A stretch of DNA of 64,000 nt, from positions 22,939,713 to 23,003,712 of the forward strand of contig NC_092574.1 in assembly GCF_037975245.1 (NCBI RefSeq), read 5' to 3'. Below, piece by piece: positions 56,774 to 64,000 of the stretch. This DNA comes from Apostichopus japonicus. Its lineage: Eukaryota > Echinodermata > Holothuroidea > Aspidochirotida > Stichopodidae. Numbering within the stretch: position 1 is the stretch's first letter; every line of letters starts with the position of its first letter. A program made the translations under genes and the position numbers. A model generated the notes under the pieces. It did not search any database and had not been told where the DNA came from. It saw only the letters and a program-made list of their open reading frames with translations.

Positions 56774-56968
56774 GATGAAGCGGTGGAGGCATCGGCAAAA
56801 GAAAATAAACAAATCCAGGACAAGATTGCCTCCTTGCAGCATTCAGGCTCTCAAAGGAATCAACCAACACATAAAGATGTTGCTTGCAAGCGTATCTTTG
56901 GAAAAGCTAATGAGAACACTGACATCAAAGAGTTGGACACTGCAAATTTGGAGCCATTCTGCACTTGA
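56774..56968 (+). CDS. Candidate terminal exon of an unidentified protein
   Basis: A pyrimidine-containing CATTTATGTAG acceptor precedes an open frame of 64 codons ending in TGA. It reads DEAVEASAKENKQIQDKIAS, then an S/Q/N-rich stretch, then ACKRIFGKANENTDIKELDT and ANLEPFCT. The composition (Glu, Lys, Gln, non-repetitive) is protein-like, and the first 20 residues could form a short coiled coil. I do not recognise the family, and no upstream partner exon was found. A plus-strand LINE remnant starts about 400 bp downstream, so it might be retroelement sequence instead. Confidence 0.3.
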   Translation, partial: DEAVEASAKENKQIQDKIASLQHSGSQRNQPTHKDVACKRIFGKANENTDIKELDTANLEPFCT

Positions 56969-57339
56969 TGACTATTTTTCTGTGATTGTTTTCAGTGGAA
57001 TTTGGCTAGGAGAAATCCCCCCCCCCACCACTAGTACAAATGGAGGATTGCACAATTATGCCTACAGCAACTTTTTTACATTATTTTGCAATGGTTACAA
57101 AAATTGTTTTCCTATGTCTTATGTATGTTCCACAAAGCACTGTAAGGAATGAGAACTGTGGATAAACAATGGTATCAAATAATCAATTAAATGTAAAGTA
57201 AGTTGTTTGAGAGATATTTAAGAAATTACAGGTGATGATGGGTTGGTATTTCGAACTTGTCCGAACAAGTGAAACCATATAATTTGCAATGCTAGAGAAA
57301 TCATTCCTCCTCTTAAGTTTTTACAGCCGTAAAAATGAT

Positions 57340-57990
57340 CATAAGCGTAAGTGGGAAGTCATTAACGATGTGTTTCATAAATGTTGTGATAATTATCTGC
57401 CCATACCCAATTTCAATGTGTTCCTCCAAAATATTTGAAAGACTTGTCCACAATCGCCTTTACAGTTTTATTACAAGATACAATGTTTTTGCACAAAGGA
57501 CAATACAGATTCCGATCAAATCACTCTACTGAGCTAGCTACCAGGCACCACCTTAGATCAAATGAAAACCAACCGTTGCAATTTTTAAAACCTGTCTGCA
57601 GTAAGGCTTTTGTTACAACTGACCATGTAAGATAGTCTGTTGAAAACTTTATCAATACGGTATCAGGGGTGTAGGCTTAAGAGTGGATTAAAAGCTTTTC
57701 TGTCCAAAAGGAAGCAGTTTGTATCTCATGATGGAGTCCATTCAGAATCATTCAGTGTTACATGTGGGGTTCCATTGTAGGTCCATTACTGTTTATTATC
57801 TATGTCAATAACTTACCCTATGTTTCAAATATTTGTACTATTTGTTTTCCTTTGTAGAGGACACTAGCAATTTCTGTACAGGACATGATATCAGAATATT
57901 ACAAAACAATATCTGTATCAAATTAAATACATTACATGAATGGCTTTCAGCAAACAAGCAGCCACTAAATGCAAAGAAGACAAATTTTAT
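57340..57990 (+). pseudogene. Decayed LINE reverse transcriptase
   Basis: Fragments of an RT domain follow each other on the plus strand in shifting frames: SKIFERLVHNRLYSFI, a FRSNHST motif, KAFVTTDHV (RT motif around K.FDTVDH), then GPLLFIIYVNNLP (normally GPLLFI.YINDLP), and a late segment near 57940 resembling L.EWL.ANKL..N..KTN. The catalytic FADD box is not recognisable. Frameshifts and stops mark it as dead. Confidence 0.8.
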
Positions 57991-58094
57991 GTATGATATA
58001 TTTATTTGATGTATGATATATTTATTTGATGTATGATACAGTATATTTATTTTATGTATGATATATTTATTTTATGTATGATATATTTATTTTA
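57986..58094. repeat. 20-bp minisatellite, about five copies
   Basis: The unit is TTTATGTATGATATATTTAT with T/G and one CAGTA variation. It abuts the end of the LINE remnant. Confidence 0.9.
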
Positions 58095-58459
58095 CCAACC
58101 TAGTCCACGTTCAGGAAGTTGTCTTTGATTACCTTGTTATGGACAATCTTACTCCCAGGTATTCTTGATAAACTGTGACCATGTAGCACATGACCACAAT
58201 ATAAGGCAGTCTCGATGTCTCCGCTTACCACATTTGAACTCTAATTTATTAAAGCAAAGCTGACATGTACGGGCATTCCAATGAAATTCGAACTTGTAAC
58301 TCACTTTCATGTTTTAAGAACAAGCACATGAAGCATTATACAAATACTAATTGAACAATTGGTGCTATATATATATATATAAAAGAATAACAGAGAAATC
58401 TATTAAGTATGATGCAATTAGAGAATGACTGGAGCTAGAGTGAGATACAAAAATTAAAT
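58095..58459. other. No gene seen; short (TA)n tract
   Basis: Unique sequence with an AT run at 58365-58382 that may mark the insertion site of the following element. Confidence 0.5.
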
Positions 58460-58769
58460 TGAGTGATTGGACGTCAAAAAAGCCACTGTTTGGGGTTTGC
58501 AGAGCTTTTGAGAAAACTAGTGCTTCTTCAGTGCATGATCACAGAAAGTGACAAGAAGTAGCAGAATTAAAAAACATTTTATAGGAGAAGAGTGTCGGCA
58601 TGTCAGTGAAGTCTGCTGGATTAGCAGAAGTTTTTGAAAATCATATTATTTTAATTTGTAGCCGTCATAACTTCAAAGGAATTGTTTCGATTTATCTGGG
58701 AAGGCATGTCGTTTCAGATGTTAAAGCCGAATGGTGCCGTAGTTTTTATATTCAGTTCCCAGGAGATTT

Positions 58770-59130
58770 TATTTTCCTGTTCTAGATTTGTCTGTTCAAG
58801 AATCATTTTGGTCAATGGCAGCAATAACACATAAACTCTGAATCCAGTGATTTGGGAGACTGGAGTGATTTACAACATGCTGGTTGATATTTGTTGGTTT
58901 TGATCGTCGATCTATGTTGAGTCATGCTCATTATTAGAGTGTTTTTCCGCTCTCCAATCTATTGTACATTGCAAATATTGCAGGATAAGGTATATGACAT
59001 CTTTAGACAGGCAGTTTATTTTCTGCTTGATTTGGAACATGCATGTAGTTTGGTTGCTCTGAAAGGCCCCAGTAGAATCGACAAGTAAGCACGTCTTGCA
59101 ATTTTGTGTACAGGGCGATGATCCTGTAGT
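58770..59130 (-). pseudogene. Degenerate GIY-YIG endonuclease of the family 2 Penelope-like element
   Basis: The minus strand shows TACLKMSYTLSCNICNV (altered CLS..VIYLI.C..C), then MTQHRSTIKTNK. Both resemble the GIY-YIG region and the R..QHR..I motif of Penelope-like proteins, with stops and lost residues in between. Confidence 0.65.
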
Positions 59131-59161
59131 TTCTGTTTTGTCTGCCTCTGATGAGGTTTCA

Positions 59162-59887
59162 TCATGAAAAGATGCCCGAACTAAAATGACCTGTAGGTTT
59201 CAGGTCTTTGTAAATGAAATGACAGACCTGTGGGTCTGAGAAAACTGATTTCAAATGTTCGGTGGTTTGAAGTACGTGAAAATTCATCTGAATGATATTT
59301 GCCAGTGGTCGGAGAGCAGGGTGGAATTCAGTCCATATCAGGAAGATATCGTCAATGAAATGCAAACATGTGTGTGGTTTGAAAGTGTTTCTCAAGGTTT
59401 CCCATAAAGATGTTGGCACAAGAAGGAGCCATTTTGCAGTACCCATTACGGTGCCATGAATTTGGAGGTAGTGTTTGTTGCCAAATACCAGATTGTTGCT
59501 AGTCCAGATAAGTTGCATCAATTCAGCCAATTCTTTCCTTGTGGGGATTTTACCACATTTTGGGTCTGAAGGCATTATTGCAGGCCGAAATGCCCTCTCC
59601 ATTGGGAATATTAGTGTATAACAAAAACACATCCAAGGTTAATAACAAGGGGTGAAGGCGATATTTGTTGTTATTTCACCAATTTTCCAAGCACAAATGT
59701 TAGTGTACTGAACATTGGACCAGAGGACCGAAACAAGTGGTTGGATGAGAAGGTCTATGAATTTGGCAATTGTTTCAGTGGCCTTTTCATTAACAGAGAT
59801 TATGGGCCTCACAGGATTGCCTTCTGCTCCTTCAAGACTTCTGCTAGTCCAGCAGAACTCAGTAAGCTGCCTTGACTGCACTGACAT
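59162..59887 (-). pseudogene. Penelope-like reverse transcriptase, frameshifted
   Basis: Two frames carry Penelope-type RT blocks. 59639-59887 has GNPVRPIISVNEKATETIAK. 59162-59632 has YLQIHGTVMGT and then HFIDDIFLIW, which holds the catalytic Asp-Asp. Between these last two blocks the reading frame slips twice, so a conserved segment is out of frame. A stop separates the two large pieces. Confidence 0.85.
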
Positions 59888-60029
59888 GCTGACACTCTTC
59901 TCCTATTAAAAAGTTTCTATTTCCGCTTCTTCTTGTCACTTTCTGTGATCATGCACCTAAGAAGAGCTAGTGTGCTCCTAAGCTCTGCAATATCTAAACA
60001 TGGGCTGTTTTACTTCCAATCACTCACTT

Positions 60030-60035
60030 TATAAA

Positions 60036-60081
<46 letters not shown>
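60030..60081. repeat. (TA)n microsatellite
   Basis: Alternating TATA tract directly beside the family 2 Penelope-like element. Confidence 0.9.
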
Positions 60082-60083
<2 letters not shown>

Positions 60084-62135
60084 TCACCCTTTTTGGGTTT
60101 ATGCCTTTTTAAAGAGGGAGTCATCTGTCTCACAAGCGTACCAAGGTTTTTGTTAGAGTACTTCCTTTAATAACATAAATTTCATTCTAAACTATGTCAC
60201 ATTTAAGTAAATATTGTGATCATTGTATGTTACGAAGAAACAAATAAATGAAATGACGCACGCACAGACAGATGTACTAACCTTTCCATTCCTAGCTGTT
60301 CTATAAGTGTACTGACCATATGCTGGATTACAAATTTGACATGTTTGTAGATGGATAAAACATAAGAGTATAGTTTAGGTAGACACAAGTTAGGAGACCA
60401 GGAAAGTTCATTTAACCAGGGAACTGGAAGCCATTTGATTTAACAGCCTGAGTGGTTTTTGATTTGGATAATTTTGATGCAAAAGCACTGAGTTGTTACA
60501 AGTAACTATAGGTCAAACCAATAAGCCCAGATTACACTCAAGGTCAAAATGCTCAATCAAAACACCGCATAACTACCAGTGTTGGGTTTAGAGAAAGGTC
60601 AAAACAAAGTCTGCATAGCCACTGGTAATTTGCTAATAACTTATTCATAACTAATAAGTTGTTCCCCTCACCTCCCTGGGCAACTTCAGCAACATGGAAA
60701 GGGGCCCTGTAGTTAGCATGTAGCTCAGGACATTCTACAGACCAATCTTATTAAGAGTAGGTAGTTCCTAAGGTTACTGACACGAAACTCTTAAGAGCAA
60801 AAGTCTGCTTTGCATTAATTTCAATTCCCTTCGAAAATACACGCTCATATGTTAACTTGCACAACAGTCGCGCAACACAAGAAAAAAACTTACAAACAAA
60901 CGAAACAAGGAATGACGGGACAAACAAGGTGTAATTGGCTAGTATTTACAGTTAACTGTGATCGTTAGGGCTCTAATGTTTTGCAGTCAATTCTACTACT
61001 ATGAGCTGTTTCCAGCCGTATGATGTCTTCTAATTAAACCAATTATGACATGTCTTTAGTTGATCTCTCTGTTTTAATTTGAAAAAGTCAAATACTGAAA
61101 TATAAAAAGTCGAACAGCGGCAACTCTCAGGTTCAACAACACATTGAAGCCACAGTGTTGATCGGTTGATTCAATCAGTAGTGTGTTGATCGTTTAACAA
61201 TCTGTTCAACATCTGTTAAATGGTCTCATCACAGCAGGGAGCTGAGCTACAGATCCCTGATCCCTGACATTAAGTTTTGAGTATGTGATACTATCTAACA
61301 TAAGACAAAAAGTTGCTAGGGTCAGTTTGTATAGCAGTAAGACTTCAATCCTGACTAAATGCAGTAAACCTATTCACAAATTGCTTTCAAACCTGAAATA
61401 TGCAACTTTCAAAAGTTAGTGATTTTAATACATCATACAACAGTACGCTTCTTTGGTAGACTTGACAAAAAACACAAAAATTCTAAAATTATTTCCAGTT
61501 CATTTACAAACATCCCCTCGCATCAACATTTTACTCACTTGTGCAAACAAAACAGTAGACATACACAAATATCCCAACATCCTATAGCCTCAGAATAAAC
61601 CTACAGTACACAGCTGGGTATCACTGGCAAAATGCTTTCATCCTTTCTCCTAAAAGGACAACTAACAGAATGCCTGCATATTATTAAAATGTCAAATGCT
61701 CTGCTGTTATCTACAGACATAAAAGCATGAAATCACTGCAAATCATGCAACTTGACTTGTAAGTTAAAAGGATTGATACTGTACTCAGTTTCGTTCCGAC
61801 TCATTGTCAGTTACTTATATATCCATGAACTAGGGAGACAGTGACTTTTAACACTGATACAGTAAGAATCAAATCAATAATTCATGAACAAATACATATA
61901 AAAAGGCAGAAAGATTGTCTCCCTGCCAGATGAATTAAGATACCGGAGGTACTTTTTGATTTACCGAACCCTGTAAAGAGTAAACGATCAGGTCTAAATA
62001 TTTCATTTGTTGCATAGGTTACATGTGTATGATGACTGGTGCTGTACATCCAACTGTTTGATCCTGAAATTTCTGGCCTCATCTACGAACAGTTGTAATG
62101 GAGTAGGCGGTGGGTGGATTTTGGCAAGTTATCTT
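60082..62135. other. No gene seen
   Basis: AT-rich sequence without supported coding, RNA or repeat structure. Confidence 0.5.
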
Positions 62136-62225
62136 AATAATAATAATAATAATAAATGAGACTTTTATAGTGCCAAATCAGTAGAAAAAAGTCACTGCTC
62201 AAGGCGCTTTACAAAGAAAGCAAAT
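62136..62225 (-). mobile_element. 3' tail of a LINE or SINE
   Basis: On the minus strand it reads TTGTAAAGCGCCTTGAGCAG, GGCACTATAAAAGTCTC and (ATT)n. This is the 3' end typical of CR1/L2-type LINEs and their SINE partners, comparable to the tail at 10890-10937. Confidence 0.7.
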
Positions 62226-62548
62226 TAATTAACAAAAGAACAGGTGAAAAAATGGGTATTAACGGTGAAGCAGTGAGAGGAAACACTTGAAACAAAAACT
62301 AGGAGATGTGACCTCAAATGAACAGGTTACTAATAACTTCCAATCCAATGATGCACATACAGTATGGTAGAACAATTTAACCAATTAACCAATTTGACCT
62401 ACAAGGTGTCGTCCGGTTCCTATTCTGTTTCATAGAAAACATTGCCTGTTGCACAGTGAAAAACTCTTAAATATTGTCTAGTTTTGGATTATAAGTTAAC
62501 TGGGTCATAAAGATAAGTATACCAAATGGCAGACTTTATTTTAAATAA

Positions 62549-63010
62549 GGGCCCAACGGGCACAATGGTTCCTTGCTTGATGAAATATGAAAGTGTTGTA
62601 TGGCATCACCGAATATCATACTGTAGTTTTAATGCCAAAATGTACCAGCTATTTAACCAACAACTTGTACTCCAAGTTTGGATATAATCTAATTTAAGGT
62701 TGTGGAGTTATGCTAATTTTACAATTTTGGTCCCTCCCAAAATATTGGGCCCAATAAAATTTTGCACCTAAATGGTCCAAAACATATTTGGCCCAACAAA
62801 GTGGCTCAAACATATATTTGCCCCAAAGAATTGAACCCAACAAATGTTGGCCCAAATTGTCCCAAAAATGTGTGTCCCAAAGTGCACTTGAAGTGGAAAT
62901 GAAATTTGGGGCCACCCGACCCAAAACTGCTCCGAGAAATTTATGAGGGCCCAGATGGCTACATGTACCACTTATTAACCAAAAACTGTATACCAAATTT
63001 GGTTACAATC
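62549..63010. mobile_element. Related TIR element, left end only, with internal minisatellite
   Basis: Begins GGGCCCAACGGGCACAA and TGGTTCCTTGCTT (62566-62578), the same 13-mer as the element at 46547. Segments around AACTTGTACTCCAAGTTTGG and ATAAGGTTGCAGAGTTATT flank a degenerate 24-28 bp minisatellite (62735-62900, unit like AAATTTTGGCCCAACA). No matching right end was seen. Confidence 0.6.
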
Positions 63011-64000
63011 CGATATAAGGTTGCAGAGTTATTGCAATGTAAAGAAAACGTGGGCCTAAAAGGGAACCTTCCCCAGGGAAAATGTCTTGGGGAGAGATAT
63101 CCTGGAGGAGGGGGGGGGTATTTCTCGAGGGAGAAAATGTCTATACCTAATAATAAAAGTGAGTCTCAGTTCATTGGATGACCTTATATGACCAGGCATA
63201 GTAGACACCACAAACTACAGGACCCAAATAGATCTACTGAACAATTTCTAAATTTTGAAAAAAAAATGTTTTTTTTTTTTTAGGTCTGCTAGTACTTTGA
63301 AACAATCACTCCAGATGACCTTTGAAAATGTTACCAATAGAAGTTTCTTCACAATTTAAGAATTTTTTCTAATATTATTGTTCATCCTGTAGAGTGAAGG
63401 GGGATAGGGGAGAGTTGCAGAGAAAGACAAGAATAGAAAATACTAGTAACCAACGTGTACTGTAATAGTACAAACCGAGGAATAAATTACCCAGTATCAC
63501 ATCCCAAAATGCTTTCCACTAAATGGACAAACTGCTATTCAAATGCAAACATGTGTCACGTTTTTGTACATAAGAAAGACAGTAATTTGTACGGGACAAA
63601 ATTCAGAGATTCAAACCTACTCCACAAAATAAACATATGCATATAATCTGAACTCATAACTACTGTATTGAGTTACTTACAAGTTACTGCCATTAGGTTC
63701 TTACATAAATAGACTATTCAAAGAATATAACCATCATGTCTCGTACAAATAGATAAATAAATGAACTCAAACAACAATATTGAGTAAAAAAATTGTACGT
63801 AAGAAACAGACACATGTTGACAATATGCAGGTACAGTATCTGTATTTTATACAGTTTGATAAAAAAAAACTGATGTAGATGTATCTTGTCTTATCGTGAT
63901 GGCCGTGTGCTATAGTGCTGATAGTCGTAATTGATTAATCGCCAGTAGTCACGATTACATTTTGGAAGTTTGATTAATCACGCTTAAAACCTAGGTTGCG
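63011..64000. other. No gene seen
   Basis: Contains a G-run at 63109-63118 and A/T homopolymers near 63260-63285. No supported feature. Confidence 0.5.

Larger units (their letters stand above)
58460..60012 (-). mobile_element. Penelope-like element, decayed but nearly complete (family 2)
   Basis: On the minus strand, RT motifs occur at 59887-59160, followed by a degenerate GIY-YIG endonuclease (about 59130-58770). Terminal segments of about 90 bp lie at 58460-58555 and 59930-60012 in inverted orientation and share TGCATGATCACAGAAAGTGA and CAAGAAG. Microsatellite TA tracts flank both sides. The family is distinct from the one at 2481. Frameshifts and stops make it inactive. Confidence 0.8.

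Overview
The window is animal nuclear DNA. It is AT-rich, and its coding sequence is split into short exons with GT-AG introns. It is crowded with microsatellites, minisatellites, Penelope-like retroelements, LINE and SINE remnants and terminal-inverted-repeat elements. The repeat mix and the intron-rich gene suggest a marine invertebrate, possibly an echinoderm. That placement is an inference, because no species-diagnostic sequence is present.

One gene can be read with confidence: CLOCK, the bHLH-PAS circadian transcription factor, on the minus strand. Twelve coding exons between 51258 and 10026 join in frame into a 2259-nt CDS (752 residues plus stop). Every junction is GT-AG and every codon phase agrees. 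In order the protein has a bHLH domain (exon 2), PAS-A (exons 3-5), PAS-B (exons 5-8), a Ser-rich linker, a Gln-rich coiled coil matching the mouse Clock exon-19 region (exon 10), and a divergent C-terminus ending in an acidic-hydrophobic segment. The first coding exon is preceded by a good splice acceptor only 7 nt upstream of the ATG. The promoter and 5' UTR exon(s) therefore lie further upstream, above 51.3 kb and possibly outside the window.

Layout: 1-10 kb, downstream of CLOCK, holds a 218-bp higher-order repeat, a G-rich minisatellite, a Penelope-like element with a GIY-YIG endonuclease, a 51-bp satellite, a 36-bp minisatellite and a (CAT)n array that starts about 150 bp past the stop codon. 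10-51 kb is CLOCK, with introns full of mobile elements. 51-64 kb is upstream sequence with a duplicated (ATG)n block, one unidentified candidate exon on the plus strand, a decayed LINE reverse transcriptase and a decayed Penelope-like element.

The observations most worth following are these. (1) The 5' edge of CLOCK exon 7, with its splice acceptor, has been amplified into a roughly 94-bp repeat inside intron 6. (2) A 2.66-kb terminal-inverted-repeat element in intron 1 carries a dense array of nuclear-receptor direct repeats (DR1, DR4, DR5). (3) Hammerhead-ribozyme-like cores recur across the window, mostly in Penelope-like contexts, and one sits at the centre of a perfectly symmetrical 85-bp-arm foldback.
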